Part shown: piece after piece, positions 22,140-34,330 of the stretch
Numbering within the stretch: position 1 is the first letter of the stretch
How the letters are laid out: every line of letters starts with the position of its first letter
Assembly: GCA_018398575.1 (NCBI GenBank)
Contig: JAGTXZ010000024.1
Location: forward strand, 620,001-684,000
DNA from: Ampelomyces quisqualis
Lineage: Eukaryota; Ascomycota; Dothideomycetes; Pleosporales; Phaeosphaeriaceae
Length of the DNA: 64,000 bases
Reading direction: 5' to 3'
Made by a program: the position numbers and the translations under genes
Notes under the pieces: model-generated
Database searches by the model: none
Told to the model about the DNA's origin: nothing
Seen by the model: the letters and a program-made list of their open reading frames with translations, nothing else

Positions 22140-23580
22140 TTAGATAATATTGCTATTTATTTTTGAAAAGATTGCGTTAAAACGTCTAGAACTCTATCTA
22201 AATTAGATCTGTTTGCGACCTTAAATCTATTAAATATAGTTAGGATCCCTTAGATCTCTTAGCAACTAAAGCCTTTAGGTTTAGATCTTCCTATTAACAC
22301 AACAGTTAGGATTACTTTAGAAAAGTTGCGTTTGGCGCTATAATAGAAACTTAGAGACTATTAATAACCTAGGAGTATTAGAGGCAACGCTAATAACTCC
22401 CCCTAAAGAACTAACTTTAGGAGCTTTCTCTTAAGACAACTCTGTATTAACTGTAACAACCTAGCAACAGAGTGCTAAAGCAAAAAAGACAGACACTAAG
22501 AAACCCCCTTAGCCTAGAGTTGCACTAAATCTAACTCCTGCCTAAATAGAGGTTAATTAATTACAACAAGATTTAAAACAAGTGTTAGCAGAAATTATTT
22601 CTCTTAAGAAAGGACTAACTCTGTTAGTAGGACTAGACAAGCCTCTACCTACTACTAAATTACTCTAGAACAATTCTGCACCCTGCTGTTTATCTAACAG
22701 CTCTACATCTAAGTACTTACATTGCTATAAGAGCTCTTGCTAACTTTAACAATCTAAGAAAACGCCTAATATAGATAATCTTAGTAATAGAAAAGATCCT
22801 ACCTTCTGCTAATAGCAGGCCTTAATCTAAGATTAACTTAAAATTAACTTAGATTACTATTAGACTAAAAGACAACGCATAGCCTTAGTATAGAGCTATA
22901 CTACAGGATTAGCTAAGGGCTATCTTAAGCTACAATATTTATTAGATACTAATTAAGAGCAATTCTAGAACGCTAAGCAAATAGTTAAGCTACTTAAGTC
23001 CTATTTTATTACAGGTAACAAGGTAGCTAAAAGCTATACAGCGTTTAATTAATTGCAGATAACAAAGGAGAAAACGTTCTCCTTGTTTAAAGCTAGGTTT
23101 TTAAGTTTTGTAGTTAAGAGACAAGTACCTTCTTTAGAGTAGTTTTACTACTTGTAGACTAAGATTACGCTAGGGTTGCGAGCCCTTAACCTAGGATTTA
23201 GGCACTAATAGAAGAACTTATTTAATTAGATAGTAGAACACCTTACTGCATACAATATAGAGCAAAAGAACAACTCTACACTAAGTATAACACTAGCTGC
23301 TGCTAAGTTGCCAATTAGGTTAGCCCTACAACAGAATTTAGAGCTAAATTAGACTACTACTACTAACGCTCTAACAAATTCTGCGCTAGCCTATTAATCT
23401 ATAACAGTGCGTCTTTCTACAAAGACCCTTAAGCTAAAACAATAGAAGACCTCTAGTAGTTGTTATAATTGCAGTAAGCTAGGACACTACTCTAGTAACT
23501 GTATAAAGCCTTGTATGCGTTAGATTAAAGCTGTAGAAGTAGATAAGTATAAAGATGCTTAAGAGCAACTTAATTAGAAG
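22140..23580 (+). pseudogene. Chromovirus E gag
   Basis: Particle protein of element E. Visible are a Gln/Leu-rich segment LQQDLKQVLAEIISLKKGL near 22560, the capsid-like stretch near 22870-23250 (YLKLQYLLDTN..., FSLFKARFLSFVVKRQVPSLEQF), and a CCHC zinc knuckle at 23461-23502, CYNCSKLGHYSSNC (C-x2-C-x4-H-x4-C), which binds element RNA. All knuckle ligands survive here; in the copy at 61126 some are changed. Frame interrupted by TAG/TAA. Confidence 0.8.
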
Positions 23581-23599
23581 GTGTATTGTATAGGAAACA

Positions 23600-26500
23600 G
23601 AAGCGCCTAGAAGAATACTTCTCCCTAGGCCTAAGCTATTACAATCTATCTTACTTTAACTTTTCTTATTTGTTTTGTAGTTTCTATTTCCTTATGCCTA
23701 CGCTTCTTTACAACTAAGGCCTTAGCTTACGCCTTAATACTCTTGTTAACACTAGTGCTTAAGGTTTCTTATTTTTAAATTTACAAATTGTTTTATCTGT
23801 TTCTAAAGCCTTGCAGCAACCTATCTAGAAGCTCTCCTTTTAGGTTTAGGTACGCAGCTTTAAGGATTAGATTACTTCTTTAGTTACTTAATATATTTAA
23901 CTACACTTGATTATTAATAGCTAAAAGATTTTGAACTGTCTATTTCTTATCTTTAATCTTAGGTCTTAGGATTGTATACTTAGCCTCTAATAGTTAAGAC
24001 AATTTAAGATTTAATTAGACACAGATAGGTTACAGTTTATTTAGCTATCTAAGTACCTTTGTTTATACAATCCTTTACTCCCTATTCTTACTATTCTACA
24101 TTAAGCTACAGTGCTAGCTACTGTCTATCTTAATGTGCAACAACGCAACGCTCTATAGGAGAAAGAAGACTATTATATCTAAAACAGTCCTTACTATTTC
24201 TCTTCTTCTATTTATTGTATTAAGAGATGCTTAAAGCTTTTATTAGCCCAAAAAATCTTAGAGATTCCTTATACCCTAACCAAGCAAACCTGCTTAGAGT
24301 CTAAATCTCTTCTAAGTACTCGCATAGCTCTTATTTCTGCTAATGCATTTTACTTTATTATAAAGAAGCCCTAGAACAAGTTCTTTACAACAAGCCTCTA
24401 TAAGATTAATAGGATCCTTGCCTCTAAGGACAACGCAGACAATTAAAGCCAATTAGATAAGAGATTACCTGCCTGTTACTCTTAGTATTAGGATGTATTT
24501 AGCAAGTTAGCAGCCAATTAATTGCCTCCTTACTATCTGTATAATTACAAGATTGTCCTTAAAGAACTATTACTAAATGCGTTTAGTCTCCTGTACAAGC
24601 AGAATTAGAAGAAGCTTAAAGCTACTAAGGCCTACGTTTAGGAACACCTTTAGAAGGGTTTTATTAAGGCTAGCCAAAGCTCTTTTGCTTTACCTATTCT
24701 CTGTGTACGCAAACCAAATAGAGATATACGCATCTATGTAGACTACTAGAAGATTAACGCCCTTACGCGCAAGAACGTCTATCTAATCTCTTGCATTAAT
24801 AAGCTGCTATTATGTCCCTCTAAAGCTAAGATCTTTACTAAGTTTAACATCTAGGCTGCCTTTAACAAAATTTGTATAGATCTTAACTCCAAAGAGTATA
24901 CTACCTTTTGGACCTGTTATAGTATATATAAGTGTAAGGTTCTTCCTTTTGGCTTGTGCAATAGGCTAGCAACGTATTAGCGCTACATAAATAATGTATT
25001 AATTAATTATCTTAATAATTTCTGCATTATATATCTTAACAATATCCTAATCTACTTAGAGGATATAAACTTACATTAGGAACACGTCTAAAAGGTCCTA
25101 GAGCGCCTACGTACTGCAGGACTCTAAGTAGACATTTAGAAGAGTAAATTCTATGTAACTTGTACAAAGTATCTAGGTTATGTTTTAACAAACTAGGGCA
25201 CTAAAGTTAACTCTAACAAGGTAGAAGCACTCTAAAACTAGGCTAAACCTACTACAGTTACTAGCGTTAAGTTATTTCTTAGTTTTGCTAGTTTCTATTA
25301 ACAATTTATTAAGGATTTCTCCTGTGTAGCTAAACTAATCCTAAAGCTTTAAAGTCCCTCTACACTGTTTAAATAGACTACAGACTGCTAACAGGCTTTT
25401 GATTAGATTAAAGCCTTACTTCTAGCTATTTCTACGCTATCTTATTTCTATTCTAAGTATAACATAAAGTTAGAAACTAACGCGTTAGATAGAGTAATAG
25501 CAGGAGTACTCTCCTAGAAGCACCCTAACAACAAGTAGTATCCTATAGCCTTCTACAGTTACGCCCTATTTAGGGCTAAGCTTAATTAGGAAATATACAA
25601 CAAAGAACTTTTTACTATTCTAAAAGCGTTTAAGAAGTAGAGAGCTAAACTTACTTCTATACAGAGTTAAATCCAAGTGTATTTAGATTACTGCTCCTTA
25701 GAATACTTTATAACTACTAAGGTTCTTAATGCACGTTAAGCACAATAGGCAGAGATTATTGCCCCTTTTAATTTCTGTATTAAGTACACGCCTAGCAAGC
25801 TTAACAAGCAAGCTAATATCCTAAGCTAAAGGAAACAGGACGTTAGCAAAGTTAAGGCTGCCTAACAAGACAACAGATTCTGTGTACTTCTAGGACTTAA
25901 ACGCCTAAACCCCTAGGTTAACTCTAAACTAGCTTAGAACTACGTCTGTAACTAGCTAGAGGTTAATGTTTTAGCTATTTTAGTCTAATCTATTAGTGCC
26001 CCTCTAAACTTTAACTTGTTAGAACTAATTAAAGCCTTGCTAGCAGAGAATTGCTACTCCTTTAAGAAAGAGCGTCTTAAGCTACTACAGCTGTATTGTG
26101 TCTAAAAAGAACTACTGCTTTATTACTTACACCTTTGTGTATCTAGAGATTCCCTTTTGTGCACTTAACTAATTAGAGAAGCTTACAATTAAGTATCTAC
26201 TGCTTACCTAAGCGCTATAAAGACGTATTAGCTCCTAGCTTAGTAATACTACTAGAAAGGTATAAAGGCTACATGTAAACACTATATACAAAACTGCGTT
26301 TCCTATTAAAGATCCTATCTAAGACAGCTCTAATCCTAAGGGTTCTTCTATCTGTTACTAATTCTTAACAGGCCTATGCAGCATTTGTGTATAGATTTTA
26401 AGACATTCCTAACTAACTAGCATAGCTATAATCAAATTATAGTTATTATTAATTGCCTATTAAAGCAAGCTATCTCTATCCTGTGTTACAAGACTATTAA

Positions 26501-27555
26501 CGCCTAGGAAATAGCTTATTTGTTTATCTAATAGGTATACTAATTTAGCTACACGCCTAAAAGCATAGTGTCTAACTACAGCCTTTAGTTTATGTCCTAA
26601 TTCTAGTCTAAGTTCTGTAAGATCCTAGGCATGCAAATTAAGCTTTCTACAGCCTACTATAAACAAACTAATAGACAAACTAAGATTATAAACAAGTATA
26701 TTAATTAACAATTAAGGCCCTTTATATCCTACTACTAGGACAACTAGAGTAACCTCTTACTAATAATTAATTAAGCTTAAGCTACACTGCTGCACTCCGC
26801 AATTAGTATAGCACTATACTAGCTCCTGTTTAGATCTAAACTACAACAGAGCGAGGATTAAGTATTATCTTCTTTAAAACACAAAGATATAAACGTTAAG
26901 GATGCCTTAAGCTTAGCTACCTGCATACATAAAGCCTAGTGCACAGCTAAAGACAATATAGAGAAGGCGCAGCAACAAATAGCTGCTAAGGTAAATAAAT
27001 ATTGTTAACCTGTTAATTAGGCAGTAGGTAACAAGGTTTACCTCTTAACCTAAAACCTATCTGTTACCTACCTAAGTCGCAAACTTGCTAAATTGTAGAA
27101 AGGCCTCTTTAAAGTTCTGGAACAAGTTAGCTATTTATTTTAACTAAAGCTACCTAAAGAATCTAAGATCTATAACGTGTTTGCTCTAGATGTCCTCTGC
27201 AAGGACTCTAACAACTCCTTGCTTAGTTAGCTAAGCCTAAACCTATCTAGCATCCTAATTTAAGGCGTTAAAGAATAGAAAGTTAAAGAGATCCTAGCTA
27301 GCAAGCTATACTGCTCTATCCTAAAGTATTGTGTAAAATAGGTAGGCTATAATCTTAACCCTACCTAGTACAATGCCTTAAACTTTATAGGCGCTTTACA
27401 CATGTTATAAGCGTTCTATAAACGCTATCTAAAACAGCTAAGACCTTTATAAGCGTTAGCTAAGTAGATTACAGCATAGAAAAAAGGAGTTAAAGATCTT
27501 ACAGCATTGCAAGACAATTATATTAGGGAAATTAAACTTAATATTGCAACTACTA
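23600..27555 (+). pseudogene. Chromovirus E pol with C-terminal chromodomain
   Basis: Reverse transcriptase lies about 24600-25250, with active-site YLNNILIY at 25032-25055 (expected YLDDILIY; both Asp changed to Asn by TGA to TAA-type changes). RNase H follows to about 25870. Integrase: CIDFKTF near 26390, SNYSLQFMSQF near 26570 and STAYYKQTNRQTKIIN near 26650, the D, D, E positions of the core with the second Asp changed to Asn. A chromodomain is read at about 27260-27450 (VKEILASKLYCSILKYCVKQVGYNLNPTQYN shortened here), the feature that directs chromoviruses to heterochromatin. The 3' end overlaps the antisense ORF. Confidence 0.88.
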
Positions 27556-27589
27556 CACTAGTAGGTAACAGCTATTAACAATAAGAGTC

Positions 27590-28279
27590 TTACTCTTCTA
27601 TTAGATCTAACAGTAGACTGTTGTTACTACTAGTAGGATGTTCTTAATTGTCTAAATCCCTAGGTGCAGACACTAACGCACTACTTAGTAGTCTTCTGTT
27701 CTAGCCCTACTTGCTGCAAGTACTAGCCTCTTACGCTGCCTTCTGCGCCTTCTCCTACTCTGCTAACTAATTGGCCCTTAATGCTATTATAACATCTACT
27801 AGCTAAGCAACTACACTAGTTAACCTAGCTATACTTCTTCTAAGCGACCTAACCTCCTTAGCTATTACCTTAACCTCTCTAGCCAGCTCCTCCCTCTAGT
27901 AATAAGCGCTAACTAACAAGTTAGCGTTGTTTATGTTAGCTACTTATGCAGTACTTACTTACACAACAGTAGCTAACTAAAACGCTGCCTCCTTAATAGC
28001 AGCCTTTTGCTCTAATACTACCTTGTTAGACTTGTCTCTACCTAAGGCAGCAAACCTGCAGTTAAGGGCCTTAGAGAGGCTATTATACTCTTAGCCTGCA
28101 TATAGAGGAACTAGGTAACACTTCTTATTTAAAAGTGTGCAATAAGTACACTTCTTAGACACGTCTAAATAGAATCTAAACTTAATATTAAAATAGCTGT
28201 AGGCAAAAGCCCTTGCAGCCTGTAGGCAAACAACCTAATAGGCTAAGAGATAAGCCCTAAGAGGGACAGAAATAGGCAT
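27590..28279 (-). pseudogene. Antisense ORF of chromovirus E, Cys motif and coiled coil
   Basis: 230-codon frame on the strand opposite to pol, from ATG at 28279 to TAA at 27590, with 13 internal stops that are all Gln- or Trp-type changes. The N-terminal part reads MPISVPLRAYLLAY. Near codons 40-52 is KKCTYCTLLNKKC (C-x2-C-x6-C). Then come a Lys/Ala-rich part and a heptad-like stretch REELAREVKVIAKEVRSLRR, probably a coiled coil. The end LLLDLIEE is conserved. The copy at 56438-57103 keeps the ATG, Cys motif, tail and stop, and differs by an in-frame 8-codon indel, good evidence that the frame was once selected. Function unknown; a nucleic-acid or protein binding role is only inferred. Confidence 0.75.
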
Positions 28280-28590
28280 TGTGTGTATCTACTATACAGT
28301 TAGCTAGTAATTAAGAAAGAACAAGGCTTAGATAGCTTTAGGTATACAAACGTAAGAAGGAAAGTGTAGAAAAGTAGTATACTAGAGGGCTAGCCTTATA
28401 TATATGCTTAAAAAGCTTAAGGTAAAGTTAGGAACGTTAAACGCGCTAGCGCGCCAATTAAAACAACAACAAACAGCTATATTATGTTATCCCAAAATAA
28501 ACTTAAGGTAAATAAGAGTTTACAACAATTTAGAGAGGTATCTAAAACAACACTAATACAGACCTAATTAATAGGGACTATTAATTTCAA

Positions 28591-28602
28591 GAAGGGGGGT
28601 AA
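28591..28602 (+). other. Polypurine tract of chromovirus E
   Basis: GAAGGGGGGTAA directly before the 3' LTR, the usual primer site for plus-strand DNA synthesis. In the minus copy the equivalent at 56115-56126 has lost several G positions to A. Confidence 0.85.
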
Positions 28603-28901
28603 TATAACAAGTATATACAAATACATGTTCCATCTAATACCTTATAAAGGCTTAGTAACAGATTATGTAGAGAGCTAGTAGATTAGGACTAAAAGCGCTC
28701 TAACAGCGCTCTAACTTAGCTGCTACGCCTACTATAAATATAGGCCTATAGCATAGATAGAGGACAAGTTTCTCTTGTCCTTCTGTACAAGACCTATAGG
28801 TATATAGCTAATCCAGAATCCCTAATACAACACGCACTCCTATATGCCTCTGATACGTATCCGATTTAATTCTAATAGCTGTACCTACCTGCGTTGATAC
28901 A
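28603..28901 (+). repeat. Chromovirus E 3' LTR (299 bp)
   Basis: Begins TATAACAAG (TG changed to TA) and ends GATACA, followed by the TSD TTAGT. Same length as the 5' LTR and as the copy at 55816-56114. Confidence 0.93.
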
Positions 28902-28906
28902 TTAGT

Positions 28907-29004
28907 TAGTCTAGTTCTAAATAGATTCTTACTTTCTTAGTAATATGCTTAGGTATTACACGTAACAATCTTATAATCTACTAATTTACATACTCTGTTA
29001 TACA
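28907..29004 (-). repeat. Copia G 3' LTR, right part
   Basis: Second part of the split LTR; matches the right part of 54497-54714 and ends ...TTATACA. On the minus strand this is the start of the LTR (TGTATAACAGAG). Confidence 0.85.
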
Positions 29005-30640
29005 CCTTCTAGATTAGGTAAACTTGTTAGCTTGCCTAATCTGTTTAGCAGAGCAAAAGTAGTAATTAAGGCAAATAGTAATACTACTTTATATTACAAG
29101 CGTTGCGTTACTCTATTTATTAGCTTAAACGTAAGTTATTAGTGTATAAATTTCTAATTATTTACTATATATATAACTAAATCTAAGATTAGTATTATTT
29201 GCTTATAATTAAAGCCTATATTATCTTAACTAGGCCTTATATAAAGATCTTATCAGCAGGTAGTGCTATATAATAAGAGTAAAACAGACAATTAGTGTAG
29301 GTTTACCTGTGTGCTAAGCTTTAATTTAGAGCGTTTGCTATTACCTAGCCTATTAGCTAGGTAAGAGGCAGTCTATTTACGTGTATTATTATAGAGTAAG
29401 ATTGCGTAATTAGGTAAAAGAGTAGTAGGTAAGCTTATTGCTTAGTAGTTATATTACTTAGGTATAAGAAGCTTACCTACTTATATATTCTTACACTCTA
29501 GAGTATTAATTAACTTATTAATTAACTTACTAACTAGCTATCTATCTATTTATTCTTCTTATTATCTACTTTATTAACTACTTGCTTAATCTCTTCTATT
29601 ATAGTAAGTTTTTTCTACTCTTAATCTAGTTTATTGCTAACTCTAGTAGCCTTCTAAGAAGAATTCTACTATTATAATTAACAAGATAGCTTACGCGCGC
29701 GCCTGTAAGAAGAACGCTACTACTACTACTACTATTAAGAGCAAGAATAATTAAGTCCTAGCTAATAATCTAAATCTACTGCGCTAATTCTAGCACAAGA
29801 CTAACTAGCGTAATCTCTTACCTAAGAGTAGAGTAGTCTCTAGTAAGAAGACTTTTAGAGTTAAGAAGAGAGAGCTTTGCCCTAGTTTATACCTACGCTA
29901 TACCTCTTAGTTTACTAATAAGTAAAGTAACAGCTACTACTTTAGTAGGGCTAGATTAATAATAAGCAAGTGTTTTATAGCATAATAAGTAAGTGTTTTA
30001 TAGCTTACCTAAACTATTCTTGCGTTAAGATATAGGTTGTTCTAATTACTATTAATAATATATTTACTACCCTTATAGCAGGCTTAAAGCGTTTTAGCTT
30101 CTACTAGTTTTAGGGCAAGCTTAAGCTATATTAATCTAACTTTTAGCTTGCTAGGTACTAAGCCTGCGCGTCCTGCTTAGGGCTTTAGAGGATATAAGTT
30201 TAGTAGAGCGTTAAGTAGGTTTATAGCTTAGGCTCTGTTTACTCTAAGTCTGTAGTAGCTGTTGTTTAGTTACTAGTGCTGTAGCTCTTTTCTACCTAAC
30301 ACTCTACTACTTAAGCAGTAGCTTTAGGCTACTTAGACTCTAATACCTAAGCGTTAAGAGCTACAGTAGGATTAGCTATTATCTCTATTACCTAAGGCTA
30401 TAGGAATAGTTAGAGATTTGCTAACTCTAAGCTAAAGATTAAGAGCTTTAGGTCTCTTAATTACTAAGCGTTAAACTTAGGCTTATAAGATAATTAACAA
30501 GGTCTCTAACTTTATAGAGGCTAGTTTCTAGATAGTTTTACTTGTAATTTAGCGCTTAGTAGTCTTGTTTTACGTATTTACTCTGCTTAGATCCTATAGT
30601 AATCTTAAGCTTTAAGAGGAAGCAAAATAATTAGTAAATA
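29005..30640 (+). other. Extra 3' region of copia G with possible plus-sense ORF
   Basis: About 1.6 kb between the copia RNase H end and the 3' LTR, where copia elements normally have little sequence. On the plus strand, after a CT-rich stretch (29540-29640), a Thr/Lys/Arg-rich frame can be followed from about 29690 (KKNATTTTTTIKSKNN, later SSKKTFRVKKRELCPSLYLR). It contains stops and matches nothing I recognise. Short direct repeats AGTGTTTTATAGC (29968-30005) and TTAATTAAC words (29505-29530) are present. It could be an antisense accessory ORF or decayed noncoding sequence. Confidence 0.35.
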
Positions 30641-31067
30641 GAAAGTTAAATTAATCTTTGTGTTTTCTAATTATTAATTTATAAGTAACTTACTTATATC
30701 CTTAAGGTTAAGAAGCTGCTTAAATTTAAGAAATTGTTAATAGGTAAGGTTTTTCATAAGACTATTAGCTAGTATTAATCTAGATTCTAGATAGGATACT
30801 TTAAATAATCCTTTCAAGTGTTCCTGCCTAAGCTATATGTTCTAAATATTAATATGCCTAAGTTTTGTAGATATCTGCTTATTTTTCCTAATAACTAGTT
30901 AGATAGTCTGCTAATTATTACACTAAATATTCTAGAGATCTTTTAGATTAAGCGTAAGCTTCTTAAAGAACTAGTTAAGCGCTATAGATTCTTCTGCTGC
31001 GTATTCTAGAGCAAGTAGCTTAGCTTCTATAGTTAAGGTAGTAACTAATTCTTACCTAGCAGCTTTC
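30641..31067 (-). pseudogene. Copia G RNase H, C-terminal part
   Basis: Resumes the copia frame left of the 18.5-kb element: WKAARQELVTTLTIEAKLLAL (shown across the break with TAG read as Trp), then LNLKDLQNI, TKLRHINI, SRLILANSLMKNLTYQQF and LLNLKDISKLL. This is the usual end of a Ty1/copia polyprotein (TTSTTEAE, RHVDI, ADGLTK blocks). The join to GVIS at 49619 is exact if the 2-bp duplication is removed. Confidence 0.9.
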
Positions 31068-31069
31068 TA

Positions 31070-31300
31070 CGTCAGGAAAAATCAAGATTTGTCTGGTTGG
31101 CCTAGTCGCGGCGACCCGCGGCTGCCTAACAGCAATACTGTCTACTAGACAATTTGCTAAAGTCGCCCTACTTACTTCTAGTCGCTAGCAACCTAACAGC
31201 AACTCAACAGCAAGTTGCCTGTATTACTTATGTTACCTGTGTTGCTAGTGTTGCTAGTGTTGCTAGTGTTGCTAGATTTAACAGTTAAGAACTGTTAAGT
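31070..31300. repeat. Left terminal region of the 18.5-kb element
   Basis: GC-richer end (TTGTCTGGTTGG, CGCGGCGACCCGCGG) matching, inverted, the right end of the 868-bp element at about 21300-21534. It includes four GTTGCTAGT units at 31241-31276. Confidence 0.8.
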
Positions 31301-31649
31301 ACTATAGCACTAGCAGAACTATATACTGCAGCTAGCTGCCTGTGTCTTTACACTCTTGTAGCGTAAGCTAACTAAGCTAGTTTCTCTTGTCTAGTTATGT
31401 AGGCTTTTTAATTAAATATAGCATAGACAAATTGCGCTTCTTTAAAAGTAGGCTAGCCTAGACGCAGCTACTAGGCTTAACGTCTTGTAGAGCACGCGTT
31501 AGCAAGTATATAACGCGCTCTATATATAGAAGGCTGTAACAGCTGCTACTACTTACAGAGTAGTAATTATCTTGCTAGTTAGTTATGTTAGGATTAGGTG
31601 CTGTGTCTGCTAGTGCTGCACTGTCTGCTATAGTAGTCTGCACTATTGC

Positions 31650-33734
31650 GTTATATTAAAGCTAACCTAACAGTATTTACGCGTTGTACTAGCAAAAGTA
31701 TATCTAGTTCTTGTAACATTTGCGTTGCTTGCTATTTACAACTACTTAATAATACTTTATTTCTTCTTTATACTGTTGCACTAACCTATTGCACTTATCT
31801 AGTTCTAGTTACTATTTCTCTTTAGTTAAGGCAATTACGTTAAGTATGTTGCCTTTAATTGCAATATTGTAGGCTTGCGTTACAAATTCTTCTTATGCGT
31901 CTTTTGCTACAATGCTCTAGCTACCTCTACAGTTCTTAAACTATAGCTGTTTGTCTGCCTTATAAAGGTATTCTAGTGCAAGTTTATCTGCATGTCTGTA
32001 CTCTTTTAGCAAAACATCTTTTACCTTACCTAATACTTTACGCACGTGTATATAGACAGTATCCTATGTAAGTTATTATATATTATATTACGTTTAGACC
32101 TACTTACATTGTTAGTGTCTTTGTGTAGGACTTTCCCCTCCTTTCTAACGTCCTCCTTTCTATTCTTTTCTATTAAGTAGTTTGCCTTCTTTTTCTCTTT
32201 GTTGTTGTAATTGTTTATAAGCGCATTATAGCAATCTTGCTTCTCTTCTGTGCAGTTAGCTAGGATATTATCTACGTTGTTGTAATAGGTATTCTTTAGC
32301 ACTAAAACGTTAGCTCTGTTGTTCTCTTGTTAGTTTGTGTGTATAGTAATATCCTGTTGTATATTATCCTATATAAAAATCTGTTAAATGCCTCTTAGGT
32401 TCTTCTATTTTTTGCAAATAGCATTAAAGTAGTCTGCTTTCTGTTAGCTAATACTATATGTAGAACTTGCAACATACCCTCTACAGTGTGTCTATAGAAG
32501 AGTATAGTTTTCCTAGTGCTGTTGTTATTAAATTCTCTTATTGCGTTAAATATAACTAAGCCTATTAGTGCTACTATATTTGCACTTAGTTTATTAAACT
32601 TCTCTTAATTCTTAGTTATTGCAGCAATGCTCTATTTTCTGTTATTATAGAATAACTGTGCTATTACTGCTGCAAGACTAGGGTTTAGAAATCTAGCAGA
32701 TTTGGGCTGTCTTTAGTTAGCTAGCATAGCTGTTTTAGAGGTGTACTTGCGTTCTTTAGGTCTTGTAGTAGGTAAACAAAGTCTTTAAGCAGTTTGCTAG
32801 GCTTAAGAACCTATCTGTCTAGGTAGTTTAATGTGTAAGTACTAGTAATTTCTAGTTGTCCTTGCCTTATTACGTAGGTCTGCAAGTTGCTGCACATGTC
32901 TAGTATCTAGGCGCCTACTATTAGCTACTATCCTTAGCGGGCTGCAATAGTACCTATATAGCAGGCAGCTCCTTTATATAGTGTTAAGCTAATATGCAAT
33001 TAAACTAACAATAGCAGAGTATTCTATACTTCTATCCAAGCGTCTAGCAGCATTTAGGCGTACACATACCTGCGTGTATCAAGCTATAGCATTATTACTA
33101 TACTGCATAGCGTCTTTCTATTATTAGTAAGTAGTTGCGTTACTAGGATAACTCTTGCCTTCTCTAGTGTAGTCTTGTTTTCTAGTAACACACTTTCCTT
33201 TACCTAGCGTTTTTCTTTCCCCTATAGTAGTAACCTAAATAGGTCTACACTAGATAAGAAGGGTTGTAACTCTATAATAGTTAGAACTACTTAATTGTGT
33301 ATAATAAAGTATCTTCCTACAATACAACAGCCTTAAGTCTAATAGTAGTTCTTTTTTAACTACTAACGTTTTCTGTATGTTAGTTCTATAGGTTTTTAGT
33401 TTGTGTTAGCTTGTTGTGCTTATACTACTGCTGCGTCTAAATTCCTTTTATTAACAAGCAAGTAAGGCTGCAGATCTAGGAGTATATAGTATTTAATCTC
33501 TAGGCTGTCTTATTAGGTAACTTTTTAGTTAAGCTAGTATAGCAGTTAGTTATACTTCTGTTTTAATTCTAGAGTTAAGGCTTAAGGATAGTAGCGTTAG
33601 AGTCTAGACAGTTTTTAGTCTCTGCAGCGTCTTAGTTTTTAGTATATTAGTTCTAGAGTTACATCTCCTAAGAGCCTAACCTTTGCACTATTGTCTATTA
33701 GCGCTTGTTTTAGCGCTTGTTTAGACAGAGACAT
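31650..33734 (-). pseudogene. Unidentified minus-strand ORF in the 18.5-kb element
   Basis: I do not recognise this gene. A plausible start is the ATG at 33734, giving MSLSKQALKQALIDNSAKV and then RLLGDVTLELIY. Later segments include AMLAN-RQPKSARFLNPSLA near 32730, LFYRHTVEGMLQVLHIVLA near 32500, and the longest stop-free piece at 32302-32030, very rich in Asn, Lys and Glu. A Lys/Glu-rich helical stretch follows to about 31700. Roughly 690 codons, with stops mostly of Gln/Trp type. No membrane segment or known motif seen. It lies between the left end of the element and a tandem array. Confidence 0.45.
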
Positions 33735-33976
33735 AGTGTACTACTAATATTACTTAAATTTACTACTTAGTATAGAGTATACAGAGCAAGCGCTCGCTCT
33801 TTAAATGTTAGAAAACTATTAGTAAGAGTAGTAGAAGTAAGCAATATGTGTAGCGCAACAGAGTTTTTACTTTATAGGTATAAGTAGGGTTTTTGTAACA
33901 CATATAGTCTAATATTGCCTTAAATTCTACTAGAGCGTAGCAGTTAGGCTGTTTAATTAGATAGCTCTTTGTTTTT

Positions 33977-34330
33977 AACTGCGTGCTAGCGTACATAATA
34001 GTTATCTACTGTTAGCACAAATAGTTATACGCGCAATACAGGCAATTAGGCCCTCTTCTGTCCTTAACTGCGTGCTAGCGTACACAATAGTTGTCTACTA
34101 TTGGCACAAATAGTTGTACGCGCAATATAGGCAATTAGGTACCTTTCTATTCTTAACTAAATATTAGCGTATATAATAGTTGTCTACTGTTAGCACAAAT
34201 AGTAGTGCGCACGATACAGGCAATTAAGTACCCTTCTGTCCCTCTATTCTTTACTAAATGTTAGCGTACACAACAGTTGTCTACTATTAGCATAAATAGT
34301 TATACGCGCAATATAGGCGATCTAGTAGCC
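33977..34330. repeat. Four tandem repeats, 88-98 bp
   Basis: Units start near 33977, 34065, 34154 and 34252; each carries TAGCGTA...AATAGTTRTCTACTRTTRGCA...ATACAGGCAATTA-like sequence (consensus in parts). Spacing is 88, 89 and 98 bp. The length is not a multiple of three throughout, so it is probably noncoding. Confidence 0.85.

Larger units (their letters stand above)
21806..28901 (+). mobile_element. Full-length chromovirus E (Ty3/Gypsy), TSD TTAGT
   Basis: 7,096-bp LTR retrotransposon with two 299-bp LTRs (21806-22104, 28603-28901), TG...CA ends and TTAGT at 21801-21805 and 28902-28906. The uninterrupted target is present at 54497-54714, which confirms the borders. Internal order is gag with a CCHC knuckle, reverse transcriptase, RNase H, integrase, chromodomain, then an antisense ORF and a polypurine tract. 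Three more copies or fragments of the family follow at 54715, 55816 and 61126. Every ORF is broken by stops. Confidence 0.95.

Noticed and set aside
33808..33996. Minus-strand frame of 62 codons next to the 88-bp repeats
   Set aside because: Overlaps a noncoding tandem array; low complexity Leu run at the end.
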